43,635 nt of DNA from Thermoleophilaceae bacterium (GTDB lineage Bacteria > Actinomycetota > Thermoleophilia > Solirubrobacterales > Thermoleophilaceae), in the NCBI GenBank assembly GCA_025937135.1, contig JAICRZ010000005.1:1-43635 (forward strand). Direction: 5' to 3'. Below are positions 35,567-43,635 of this stretch, piece by piece. The notes under the pieces were generated by a model. That model saw only the letters and a list, made by a program, of their open reading frames with translations. It made no database searches and was not told where the DNA came from. A program made the translations under genes and the position numbers. How positions within the stretch are numbered: the first letter of the stretch is position 1; each line of letters starts with the position of its first letter.

Positions 35567-35931
35567 GCGTCGAGCCGCAGGTGTCGATCGACGTGCAGGG
35601 TGAGGACAGCGACGTGGTCATCGCGCGGGTGACCGGCGAGATCGACCTCGCGAGCGCCGACACCGTCGGCGGCGAGCTCGCCACCGCCGTCCCCAACCGC
35701 GCGCTCGGGCTCGTGCTCGACCTGTCCGGTACCTCATATCTGGACAGCTCGGGCGTGAGCCTCATCTTCGAGCTGGCCGAGCGACTGCGGCGGCGTCAAC
35801 AGCAGTTGCGGCTGGTGGTGCCGGAGAACGCGCCGCTGCGCCGCGTGCTGCGGATCGTGAACGCGGCCGGCGTCCTCGCGATCACCGCGTCGGTCGACGA
35901 GGCGTTGGCGCAGACGCGGGCCGAGGCCTAA
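35563..35931 (+). CDS. STAS domain anti-sigma factor antagonist
   Basis: VVIARVTGEIDLASADTVGGEL...LGLVLDLSGTSYLDSSGVSLIFEL; GTGA overlap with upstream gene. Confidence 0.93.
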   Translation: MSVEPQVSIDVQGEDSDVVIARVTGEIDLASADTVGGELATAVPNRALGLVLDLSGTSYLDSSGVSLIFELAERLRRRQQQLRLVVPENAPLRRVLRIVNAAGVLAITASVDEALAQTRAEA

Positions 35932-36281
35932 CCCGCCGCGAGCAATTCGCGCGCGCCGTCGCGCGACTCGACGACGGTGAAGAGGTTCACGACGCCGCGG
36001 ATCTCGAGAGTGCGGCGGATCGCCCTCGAGCTGACGACGAGGATGAGCCGGCCCTCGAGCTCCATCGCTCGCTGGTGAGCCGAGATCAGCTCGGCGAGGC
36101 CGGTGGAGTCCATGTGCGTGACGCCTGAGAGGTCGACCACGAGGTGCGGGTGCCCTTCCGCGAAAGCGGCCTCGAGACGGCGACGGAGGTCCCCGACGCT
36201 CATCAGGTCGAGCTCGCCGCTGACGGCGAGAAGGTGGGTCGAGGCATCGAGCGCCTCGTCGTCGAATTGTGCGCCGTCCAT
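35928..36281 (-). CDS. STAS domain anti-sigma factor antagonist (second copy, convergent)
   Basis: THLLAVSGELDLMSVGDLRRRLEAAFAEGHPHLVVDLSGVTHMDSTGLAELISAHQRA. Confidence 0.93.
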   Translation of the reverse strand: MDGAQFDDEALDASTHLLAVSGELDLMSVGDLRRRLEAAFAEGHPHLVVDLSGVTHMDSTGLAELISAHQRAMELEGRLILVVSSRAIRRTLEIRGVVNLFTVVESRDGARELLAAG

Positions 36282-36351
36282 GTGAGGCTCGTAGGGGTCC
36301 CAGCATTGTGCCTTAGAAGGAACTCACGCGCGCTGATCGAAACACAGGGCC

Positions 36352-37200
36352 GTGCCACGGACGACCACCCAGGCCCGCAGCCTCTCCGCCGAGATTCGCC
36401 AGCGCTTCGAGGAGTTCTCGCGCTCGCAGAAGGACGTGGGCCAGTACATCGTCGACCACCTCGACGAGGCCGCCTTCCACACCGCCGAGGAGCTTGCTCG
36501 CCGCGCCAATACATCGAGCTCGACGGTCGTCCGCTTCGCGCAGGCCCTCGGCTTCGAGGGCTTTCCCGAGCTTCAGGCGTCCGCGCGCGAGGAGTACCGC
36601 CGCCAGCACGCCGGCGGCGAGACGGATCAGGTCCAGGCACAGCCGCTCTTCCCGATCGACCAGACCGAGTTCGAGGCTGCGCTCGCCGCGGACCACGTGA
36701 ACGTCGTGGAGACCGCCAAGAAGATCGACCGCGACGAGGTGGCCGCCGCCGTCGAGCGCGTCTCGCGTGCCGAGCGGATCCTGATCTGCGGGACCGACCA
36801 GATGGCGTTCTTCGCGTCGTACCTGCGTCACCTGCTGATGCTTCTGGACCTCCGCGCCGAGGTGGTCGCATCGCCCTCGCAGGAGGGCCTTTCGCGGCTC
36901 GGCCGGATCGACGAGCGCACGCTCGTGATCGGCTTCTCCGCCGGCCGCCCGCATCCGCTCGTGGTCCGCGCGATGAAGCTCGCGCGCCACCGCCGCGCGG
37001 ACACGATCGCGATCTGCGACGCCACCTTGTCCGAGGTCGCGAAGCTGGGCGACCAGCGGCTGTACTACTCGTCGAACTCGCCGGCCTACGTGCGCTCGCA
37101 CACCGCGCTGCTGGGCCTGATCCAGGCGCTGGCGTACGGGGTGTACGCGCTGGACGAGTCGCAGTACGCGGACCGGATCAAGGCGTTCCGGCTCAAGTAG
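36352..37200 (+). CDS. MurR/RpiR family transcriptional regulator (HTH + SIS domain)
   Basis: SQKDVGQYIVDHLDEAAFHTAEELARRANTSSSTVVRFAQALGFEGFPELQASAREEY; SIS-like ILICGTDQMAFFASYLRHLL...LVIGFSAGRPHPLVVRAMKLARHRRADTIAICD. Confidence 0.92.
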   Translation: MPRTTTQARSLSAEIRQRFEEFSRSQKDVGQYIVDHLDEAAFHTAEELARRANTSSSTVVRFAQALGFEGFPELQASAREEYRRQHAGGETDQVQAQPLFPIDQTEFEAALAADHVNVVETAKKIDRDEVAAAVERVSRAERILICGTDQMAFFASYLRHLLMLLDLRAEVVASPSQEGLSRLGRIDERTLVIGFSAGRPHPLVVRAMKLARHRRADTIAICDATLSEVAKLGDQRLYYSSNSPAYVRSHTALLGLIQALAYGVYALDESQYADRIKAFRLK

Positions 37201-37750
37201 CCGCGGCGTAGCCGATGCGGATGGAGCGACCGTCAGGTCCGAGTCGTTCGAGCAGCGCGCGCAGGTAGACGCGCTCGGCGAGCTTCAGGCGCATCATCCA
37301 GTTGTGGTCGCAGTGCGCGATCCGCTCGCGGGCATCGGCCAGCACGTGACGGCCCTCGCTGCTGAGCCAGATTCGCCGGCGCCGAAGATCGCGCTCGCTG
37401 AGCAGTCGCTCGATCAGTCCTTCCGTTTCCAGTACCGACAGATGGTCGCTCAGGCGTGAGCGGCCCAGCCCGACGTGGTCGGCGAGGCCGGCCTGGCCGA
37501 TCCCGGGCCGCTGCGCGATCTCGGCCATCACCGCGAAGTCCCGCAGCGAGACACCAGCCGGATAGAGGGCGCGCTCGTACCGCCCCTCGATGTCGTGCGC
37601 GGCCGCGATGACGGCAAAGCCGTGGTAGGCCGCGAGCGACACCGGAACCTCGCCTGCCCTGCGGCGCGACGGCAGAAGCGGCCCCCTGAAGGTCATCCGC
37701 GCAGTTCCTGGCTCACCGACACGCGTCTCGAACCGATCCTCCTTGTGCAT
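37193..37750 (-). CDS. MarR-type winged-helix transcriptional regulator
   Basis: VSLRDFAVMAEIAQRPGIGQAGLADHVGLGRSRLSDHLSVLETEGLIERLLSERDLRRRRIWLSSEGRHVLADARE. Confidence 0.85.
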   Translation of the reverse strand: MHKEDRFETRVGEPGTARMTFRGPLLPSRRRAGEVPVSLAAYHGFAVIAAAHDIEGRYERALYPAGVSLRDFAVMAEIAQRPGIGQAGLADHVGLGRSRLSDHLSVLETEGLIERLLSERDLRRRRIWLSSEGRHVLADARERIAHCDHNWMMRLKLAERVYLRALLERLGPDGRSIRIGYAAAT

Positions 37751-37976
37751 GCCTCTCCTTTCCCGAACCGGCTCGCAGCCGATCAATTTCAAAACCGGAC
37801 GGCCGGACGCTCGCGCTGCCGCAGCCGACCTCTGAAGGCCCAAAGGGTCGGATCTCTCCCCCTGTGAAATCAATCGGTTCCGGATTGGTTCGGAAAAGGA
37901 AGGCGTGCGCGGGGGAGCACAAGCTGCGTTTGGACCACCCGGCGGCGCGCTCGCCCGCGGCTAATATCACCTGCAC

Positions 37977-38861
37977 ATGCGCGATACCGCGACATTCCGC
38001 GTCAAGGCCGGCCTCGCCGAGATGCTCAAGGGCGGCGTGATCATGGACGTGGTCACGCCCGAGCAGGCGCGGATCGCCGAGTCAGCCGGCGCCGCCGCCG
38101 TCATGGCACTCGAGCGCGTGCCCGCCGACATCCGCAAGGACGGCGGCGTCGCGCGCATGTCCGACCCGTCGATGATCGAGGGGATTCAGGAAGCCGTGAC
38201 CATCCCGGTCATGGCGAAGGCGCGCATCGGCCACTTCATGGAGGCGCGGGTCCTCGAGTCGCTCGAGGTCGACTACATCGACGAGTCCGAGGTGCTCACG
38301 CCCGCGGACGAGGCCAACCACATCGACAAGTGGGACTTCAAGGTGCCGTTCGTCTGCGGCGCGACCAACCTCGGCGAGGCGCTGCGCCGCATCGCGGAGG
38401 GCGCCGCGATGATCCGCTCGAAGGGCGAGGCCGGCACCGGCAACGTCGTCGAGGCGGTCCGGCACATTCGCCTGATCACCGGCGAGATCCGCAGGCTCCG
38501 TTCGCTCGACGCGACCGAACTGGCCACCGCCGCGAAGAACCTCCAGGCGCCGCTCGACCTCGTCCGCGACGTCGCCGAGAAGGGTAAGCTGCCGGTGGTC
38601 CTCTTCTGCGCGGGCGGTATCGCCACGCCGGCGGACGCCGCGCTGATGATGCAGCTCGGCGCCGAGGGCAACTTCGTCGGCTCGGGCATCTTCAAGTCCG
38701 AGGATCCCGAGCGCACCGCAGCCGCGATCGTCGAGGCCACCACGCACTTCCAGGATCCCGAGCGCATCGCCGGCGCCAGCCGCGGCCTCGGCGCCGCGAT
38801 GGCCGGTGTGGAGATCGCCGCTCTCGGCGAGAACGGCCTGATCCAGCACCGCGGGTGGTAG
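37977..38861 (+). CDS. pdxS: Pyridoxal 5'-phosphate synthase, lyase subunit
   Basis: [55 protein letters not shown]..., [26 protein letters not shown]. Confidence 0.98.
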   Translation: MRDTATFRVKAGLAEMLKGGVIMDVVTPEQARIAESAGAAAVMALERVPADIRKDGGVARMSDPSMIEGIQEAVTIPVMAKARIGHFMEARVLESLEVDYIDESEVLTPADEANHIDKWDFKVPFVCGATNLGEALRRIAEGAAMIRSKGEAGTGNVVEAVRHIRLITGEIRRLRSLDATELATAAKNLQAPLDLVRDVAEKGKLPVVLFCAGGIATPADAALMMQLGAEGNFVGSGIFKSEDPERTAAAIVEATTHFQDPERIAGASRGLGAAMAGVEIAALGENGLIQHRGW

Positions 38862-39424
38862 TCGGCGTCCTCGCCCTCCAGGGCGACTTCGAGGCGCACT
38901 GCCGCGTGCTGTCGGAGCTCGGCGCGGACTGCCGGCTCGTCAGGACGCCGAAGGATCTGGAGGACCTCGACGGGCTCGTCATGCCCGGCGGCGAGTCCAC
39001 GACGATGACGCTCGGCATCGAGCGCGAGGGCCTGACCGAGCCGCTGCGTGATCTCGCCGCGAACGGCACGCCGGTGCTCGCCACCTGCGCCGGGCTGATC
39101 ATGCTCGACCGCGACCACCTCGGCGTGCTCGACGTGAAGGCGGAGCGAAACGCATTCGGGAGGCAGGTGAACAGCTTCGAGTCCGATCTCGAACTCGAGG
39201 GCTTCGGCGGCGCGCTTCGCGCCGTGTTCATCCGCGCACCCTGGGTAGACGAGACCGGAGACGGCGTCGAGGTGCTCGCGGAGGTCGACGGGCATCCGGT
39301 CGCCGTACGACAGGGAAACATCATGGCCGTCGCGTTCCATCCAGAGCTCACCGGCGACCCGCGCGTGCACGCGTGGCTCGTGGAGCGGGTGCGCGCGGCC
39401 GCCGAGGCCAGGGAGGTCGCATGA
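38855..39424 (+). CDS. pdxT: Pyridoxal 5'-phosphate synthase, glutaminase subunit
   Basis: [23 protein letters not shown]...[17 protein letters not shown]...[11 protein letters not shown]...[19 protein letters not shown]. Confidence 0.97.
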   Translation: MVVGVLALQGDFEAHCRVLSELGADCRLVRTPKDLEDLDGLVMPGGESTTMTLGIEREGLTEPLRDLAANGTPVLATCAGLIMLDRDHLGVLDVKAERNAFGRQVNSFESDLELEGFGGALRAVFIRAPWVDETGDGVEVLAEVDGHPVAVRQGNIMAVAFHPELTGDPRVHAWLVERVRAAAEAREVA

Positions 39425-40524
39425 GGGACAGCCGGATCGACGCGCTCGCGCAGATACTCGTGCGCTACTCGACGAAGGTGCAGCCGGGGGAGACCTGTGC
39501 GATTCGCGCGACCACCAACGCCGAGCCGCTCGTCCAGGCGATCTACGAGGAGATCCTGCGCGCCGGCGGTCATGCGTTCTTCGCGCTCAGCCCGGTCGAG
39601 GCGCAGCCCGCCTTCTTCGAGCTGGCGAACGACGAGCAGCTCGAGTACGTGGCCGAGCCGATGCGCTGGCCCTACGAGAAGGCCGACGTGGCCTTCGCGA
39701 TCATGGCCGACGCGAACACGCACGCCCTCTCGCAGGTCGACCCGGCCCGGCAGTCGCGCGCGCAGAAGGCACGCAAGCCGCTGCTCAACGCGTCGATGGA
39801 CAGGACCGCGAGGGGCGAGCACCGCTGGGCGCTCACGATGTTCCCGACGCACTCGTACGCCGCCGACGCGGGCATGTCGCTCGCGCACTTCGAGGACTTC
39901 CTGTACCGCGCCTGCCTGGTCTATGACGAGGATCCCGTGACCGCGTGGGAGCGCCAGTCGGACACCGTCAAGCGCCTGGCCGCCTGGATGGACGGCAAGG
40001 AGGAGATCCGCTTCCAGTCGCCGGGTACCGACATCACGCTCAACGTGAGCGCCCGCGAGTGGATCCCCTGCTACGGCGACCACAACATGCCCGACGGCGA
40101 GTTCTTCACGGGGCCGGTCGAGGACTCCGCGAGCGGGACGGTCGCGTTCTCGTTCCCCACCTCCTACGGCGGTCGCGAGGTCGGCGGCGTGACGCTGCGC
40201 TTCGAGGACGGCAAGGTCGTCGACGCCAGCGCGGATCGCGGCGAGGACCTCCTGATCCAGACGCTCGACACCGACGACGGCTCGCGCCGGCTCGGCGAGC
40301 TCGGGATCGGCACCAACTACGGCATCAAGACGGGGACGAAGGAGATCCTGCTCGACGAGAAGATCGGCGGCACCTTCCACCTCGCGCTGGGGGCGAGCTA
40401 CCCCGAGACCGGTGGGGTCAACGACTCAGCGGTCCACTGGGACATGATCTGCGACCTGCGCCAGGGCGGTTCGATCACGGTCGACGGGCAGAAGTTGCAA
40501 GAAGACGGCCAGTTCCTCGTCTGA
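39421..40524 (+). CDS. M29 family aminopeptidase
   Basis: Thermophilic aminopeptidase-like: LAQILVRYSTKVQPGETCAIRATTNAEPLVQAIYEEILRAGGHAFF...; NMPDGEFFTGPVEDSASG; ELGIGTNYGIKTGTKEILLDEKIGGTFHLALG. Confidence 0.92.
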   Translation: MRDSRIDALAQILVRYSTKVQPGETCAIRATTNAEPLVQAIYEEILRAGGHAFFALSPVEAQPAFFELANDEQLEYVAEPMRWPYEKADVAFAIMADANTHALSQVDPARQSRAQKARKPLLNASMDRTARGEHRWALTMFPTHSYAADAGMSLAHFEDFLYRACLVYDEDPVTAWERQSDTVKRLAAWMDGKEEIRFQSPGTDITLNVSAREWIPCYGDHNMPDGEFFTGPVEDSASGTVAFSFPTSYGGREVGGVTLRFEDGKVVDASADRGEDLLIQTLDTDDGSRRLGELGIGTNYGIKTGTKEILLDEKIGGTFHLALGASYPETGGVNDSAVHWDMICDLRQGGSITVDGQKLQEDGQFLV

Positions 40525-40599
40525 TCGAGTAAGCCCCACCCGATTTGGGTAAGTCCGCCCGCAGAGGGGACGTACGACGGGCGACGAACAGGGGCAGGG

Positions 40600-40770
40600 A
40601 TGTACGACCAGGTCCGAGCGACCCTCATCGAGCGCATCGAGCTTGGCGCGACGCTCGACGAGATCGAGCGCATCGTCCTCATGAGCAAGGGACTGCGGCC
40701 CGACGAGCGCCGCGACCTCTGGTGGTTCGCGTGGAACTACGCGCCCGCGCCGGAACCCACGCTGCATTGA
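40600..40770 (+). CDS. Small hypothetical protein (56 aa), below the ORF-track cutoff
   Basis: Translation MYDQVRATLIERIELGATLDEIERIVLMSKGLRPDERRDLWWFAWNYAPAPEPTLH*; purine-rich ggggcaggg just before ATG. Confidence 0.6.
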   Translation: MYDQVRATLIERIELGATLDEIERIVLMSKGLRPDERRDLWWFAWNYAPAPEPTLH

Positions 40771-40792
40771 CCCGCTCGTAGAATGCTCCGGC

Positions 40793-41545
40793 ATGTCCGG
40801 CCATTCCAAGTGGGCATCGATCAAGCACAAGAAGGCGGTCGTCGACCAGCGTCGCGGCGCGCACTTCACAAAGCTCGCACGCGCGATCCAGGTGGCCGCG
40901 CGCGAGGGCGGCGGTGACCCCGACAGCAACGCCGCGCTCGCCCTTGCCGTCCAGAAGGCCCGCGACGCGTCGATGCCCAAGGACAACATCGAGCGCGCGA
41001 TCGCCAAGGGAACCGGTGCGGGAACCGACGCCGACGCCATCGAGACGGTCGTCTACGAGGGCTACGGGCCCGCCGGCGTCGCGATCCTCGTCGAGGCGCT
41101 GACCGACAACCGCAACCGCACCGGCTCCGAGGTGCGCCACATCTTCTCCAAGAGCGGCGGCAACCTCGGCGAGCCCGGGTCTGTCGCCTGGCAGTTCGAG
41201 AAGAAGGGGACGGTCGTCGTGGACGCCGAGCGGTTCAGCGAGGACGACCTGATGCCGGCGATCGAGGCGGGCGCGGAGGACATCTCGAGCGACGAGGGCG
41301 TCTGGGAGATCGTCAGCGAGCCCGGCGACCTCACCGCGGTGCGCGAGGCGCTCGAGCAGGCCGGGATCGCCATCGACTCAGCCGAGCTGGCCATGCGGCC
41401 CACCACCCAGGTCCGCGTCGAGGAGGCCGACGTGGCCAAGCTGATGCGCCTGATCGAGCAGCTCGAGGAGCAGGACGACGTGAACGCGGTCCACGCGAAC
41501 TTCGACGTGGACGCCGACGTGCTCGAGCGCGTAGCCGCCGCCTAG
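40793..41545 (+). CDS. yebC: YebC/PmpR family protein
   Basis: MSGHSKWASIKHKKAVVDQRRGAHFTKLARAIQVAAREGGGDPDSNAALALAVQKARDASMPKDNIERAIAKGTG. Confidence 0.98.
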   Translation: MSGHSKWASIKHKKAVVDQRRGAHFTKLARAIQVAAREGGGDPDSNAALALAVQKARDASMPKDNIERAIAKGTGAGTDADAIETVVYEGYGPAGVAILVEALTDNRNRTGSEVRHIFSKSGGNLGEPGSVAWQFEKKGTVVVDAERFSEDDLMPAIEAGAEDISSDEGVWEIVSEPGDLTAVREALEQAGIAIDSAELAMRPTTQVRVEEADVAKLMRLIEQLEEQDDVNAVHANFDVDADVLERVAAA

Positions 41546-41563
41546 TCGTGTAGAACTCGCGCG

Positions 41564-42040
41564 GTGCTCGCCGCGGTGACCGCCTACAACGTCTCGGTCT
41601 TCATCCACGTGGCCGCGGTCGTGATCGGGTTCGGCGCGACGTTCGCGGAGTCCGTGATGTTCCCGGTGGCGATGAGGGTCGGCAAGCAGCACCTGCCGTA
41701 CGTGCACGAGCTCCAGATCGCGATCAACCGCTACTTCGCGGGACCGGCGCTGCTCGTGATCGTCGTCACCGGCTTCTACCAGGTGGGGAAGGGCGACTGG
41801 AGCCTTGGCGACTTCTGGATCGCGGCCACGCTGGTGATCGCCGTCGTGCTCGGCGGGATGAACGGCGCCTACTTCATCCCCAGCGACCGGCGCCTCGGCG
41901 CGATGGTCACGCGCGAGCTCCTGGCGGGCGGCGACCTCTCGGAGGAGTACCAGCGCCGCGCCCGCGCCCAGGGCATGATGGGCGCACTCGCGGGCCTGCT
42001 AGTGGTCGTTGCGGTCTTTCTGATGGTCACGAAGCCCTAG
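41564..42040 (+). CDS. Integral membrane protein (DUF2269-like)
   Basis: Four predicted hydrophobic segments: VFIHVAAVVIGFGATFAESVMFPVA, YFAGPALLVIVVTGFYQVG, WIAATLVIAVVLGGMNGAYFI, GMMGALAGLLVVVAVFLMV. Confidence 0.75.
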   Translation: MLAAVTAYNVSVFIHVAAVVIGFGATFAESVMFPVAMRVGKQHLPYVHELQIAINRYFAGPALLVIVVTGFYQVGKGDWSLGDFWIAATLVIAVVLGGMNGAYFIPSDRRLGAMVTRELLAGGDLSEEYQRRARAQGMMGALAGLLVVVAVFLMVTKP

Positions 42041-42083
42041 CGGCGTCCGGAAGGCGTCCGGCCCCCCACGCAGAATCACGGCC

Positions 42084-42575
42084 ATGACCGTGATCGTCCT
42101 CGGCATCGACCCCGGCACCGCCAACACCGGCTATGGCGTCGTGCTCGCGACCGGCCAGCGCCTGGCGGCGCTCGACGGCGGCGTGATCGCCACCGAGTCC
42201 CACGAGCCGCTGGAGAAGCGCCTCGTGCGCATCCACGCGCGCGTGTGTGACCTGATCCGCGAGCACGCGCCGCAGGCCGTCGCGATCGAGGACCTCTTCT
42301 TCGGCAACAACGCCCGCAGCGCGTTCAGCGTCGGCCAGGCGCGCGGCGCGGTGATGCTGTCGGCCGGGATCTGCGGCGTGCCCGCGTACTCGTACACGCC
42401 CCAGGTCGTCAAGCAGGCGGTGTGCGGCTCGGGCCGAGCGGAGAAGGCCCAGGTCCAGCGCATGGTCCAGGCGCTGCTGGCACTCGACGAGGTCCCGGAA
42501 CCCGACCACGCCGCCGACGCGCTCGCGGTCGCCATCTGCCACGCCAACGGCGCGCCGATGCGCGCGGCCGTCTGA
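42084..42575 (+). CDS. ruvC: Crossover junction endodeoxyribonuclease RuvC
   Basis: VIVLGIDPGTANTGYGVV...AIEDLFFGNNARSAFSVGQARGAVMLSAG...YTPQVVKQAVCGSGRAEKAQVQRMV...DHAADALAVAICH. Confidence 0.98.
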   Translation: MTVIVLGIDPGTANTGYGVVLATGQRLAALDGGVIATESHEPLEKRLVRIHARVCDLIREHAPQAVAIEDLFFGNNARSAFSVGQARGAVMLSAGICGVPAYSYTPQVVKQAVCGSGRAEKAQVQRMVQALLALDEVPEPDHAADALAVAICHANGAPMRAAV

Positions 42576-43150
42576 TGATCGCCAGCGTGAGGGGCGAGGT
42601 GCTCGTGCGCCGGCCCGACCACGTGGTCGTGGAGGCGGCGGGCGTCGGCTACCGGCTGGCCGTGTCGGCGATCACCCTGAGGAGCGTCCCTCGCGTGGGC
42701 GAGCAGGTCACGCTGCACTCGCACCTCGTCATGCGCGACGACGGCATGTACCTCTTCGGCTTCGCGAGCGAGGACGAGCGCGAGCTCTTCCACATGCTGA
42801 ACGCGGTGCAGAGCGTGGGCCCGAAGGTCGCGCTTGCCGTCCTCTCGAGCGGCACCACGCGCGAGCTCATGAACGCGATCGCCGGCGGCGACAGCGCGCG
42901 CTTCCAGGCGGTACCGGGCATCGGCAAGCGGACCGCCGAGCGCATCATCGTGGAGCTGCGCGAGAAGGTCGCGGGCGCCGGAACGGCCGACGAGATCGTG
43001 ATCACGAAGACCGACGACCCGGTTGCGCTCGCGCGCCAGGGACTGCTCGGCCTGGGATACGACGCGCGCGAGATCGACGTGCTGCTCGACGGCGCCGAGG
43101 GCCAGACGCCCGAGGAGCTGATCGCCGAGGCGCTGAGGGCGGCGCGATGA
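42575..43150 (+). CDS. ruvA: Holliday junction branch migration protein RuvA
   Basis: MIASVRGEVLVRRPDHVVVEAAGVGYRLAVS...YLFGFASEDERELFHMLNAVQSVGPKVALAVLS...VPGIGKRTAERIIVELREK. Confidence 0.98.
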   Translation: MIASVRGEVLVRRPDHVVVEAAGVGYRLAVSAITLRSVPRVGEQVTLHSHLVMRDDGMYLFGFASEDERELFHMLNAVQSVGPKVALAVLSSGTTRELMNAIAGGDSARFQAVPGIGKRTAERIIVELREKVAGAGTADEIVITKTDDPVALARQGLLGLGYDAREIDVLLDGAEGQTPEELIAEALRAAR

Positions 43151-43635
43151 GCATCCGCACGCCCGGCGTCGAGCGGATGGCCGCCGCGCCGGTCATCGGC
43201 AACGACGAGGAGCTCGACCGCTCGCTCCGCCCGCAGATGCTCGACGCCTTCGTCGGGCAGCGCGCGGTGAAGGAGCAGCTCGGTGTGTTCATCGCCGCGG
43301 CGCGGGGTAGGGGCGAGGCGCTCGACCACCTCCTGCTCGCGGGCCCGCCCGGGCTCGGCAAGACGTCGCTGGCGCAGATCGTCGCGCACGAGCTCGAGGT
43401 CCCGTTCGTGCAGACGGCCGGGCCGGCGCTCGAGCGCAAGGGCGACGTTGCGTCGTTCCTCACGGCGCTCGAGCCGCGCAGCGTCTTCTTCGTCGACGAG
43501 ATCCACCGCCTCCCGCGCGCGCTCGAGGAGACCTTCTATCCCGCGATGGAGGACCGCAAGCTGCCGATCACGGTCGGCCAGGGGGCCGGCGCGCGCGTGG
43601 TCACCCTCGACCTTCCCGAGTTCACGCTGATCGGC
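43147..43635 (+). CDS. ruvB: Holliday junction DNA helicase RuvB, 3' truncated by window edge
   Basis: LDRSLRPQMLDAFVGQRAVKEQLGVFIAAARGRGEALDHLLLAGPPGLGKTSLAQIVAHEL...VFFVDEIHRLPRALEETFYPAMED. Confidence 0.98.
   Translation, partial: MSIRTPGVERMAAAPVIGNDEELDRSLRPQMLDAFVGQRAVKEQLGVFIAAARGRGEALDHLLLAGPPGLGKTSLAQIVAHELEVPFVQTAGPALERKGDVASFLTALEPRSVFFVDEIHRLPRALEETFYPAMEDRKLPITVGQGAGARVVTLDLPEFTLIG

Noticed and set aside
42131-42793. Reverse ORFs over ruvC/ruvA
   Set aside because: Antisense to unambiguous ruvC and ruvA coding sequence.

Overview
High-GC, actinobacterial-type chromosomal window (gene content resembles Solirubrobacterales/Thermoleophilia; this assignment is inference from protein style only). 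I support about 38 protein-coding genes, one tRNA (anticodon CAU), two probable gene remnants and several repeats. The long antisense ORFs in the track are mostly GC-codon-bias shadows. Main observations: (1) A 41-bp perfect direct repeat of the tRNA 3' half (1216-1256 and 10692-10732) brackets about 9.5 kb of metabolic genes, like att sites of a tRNA-integrated element, but no integrase is visible. (2) A translationally coupled four-gene operon (14291-18673) encodes a TasA/camelysin-like protein, an ER-type (Ser/His) SipW-like signal peptidase, a large secreted DNRLRE-type protein and a second diverged TasA-like paralog. This is the best candidate here for an undescribed surface or fibre system. 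(3) A secreted protein (23797-25299) carries 34 uninterrupted decapeptide repeats spanning exactly 1020 nt. (4) An ECF sigma factor is fused to a zinc-finger/TM/His-Pro-rich tail. (5) A compact partner-switching locus has 3xGAF-PP2C-HATPase plus two STAS proteins. (6) Heptamer tandem repeats occur near and inside a Ku-less ligD locus. Housekeeping content includes pdxST, yebC, ruvCAB, pepF and gluQ.
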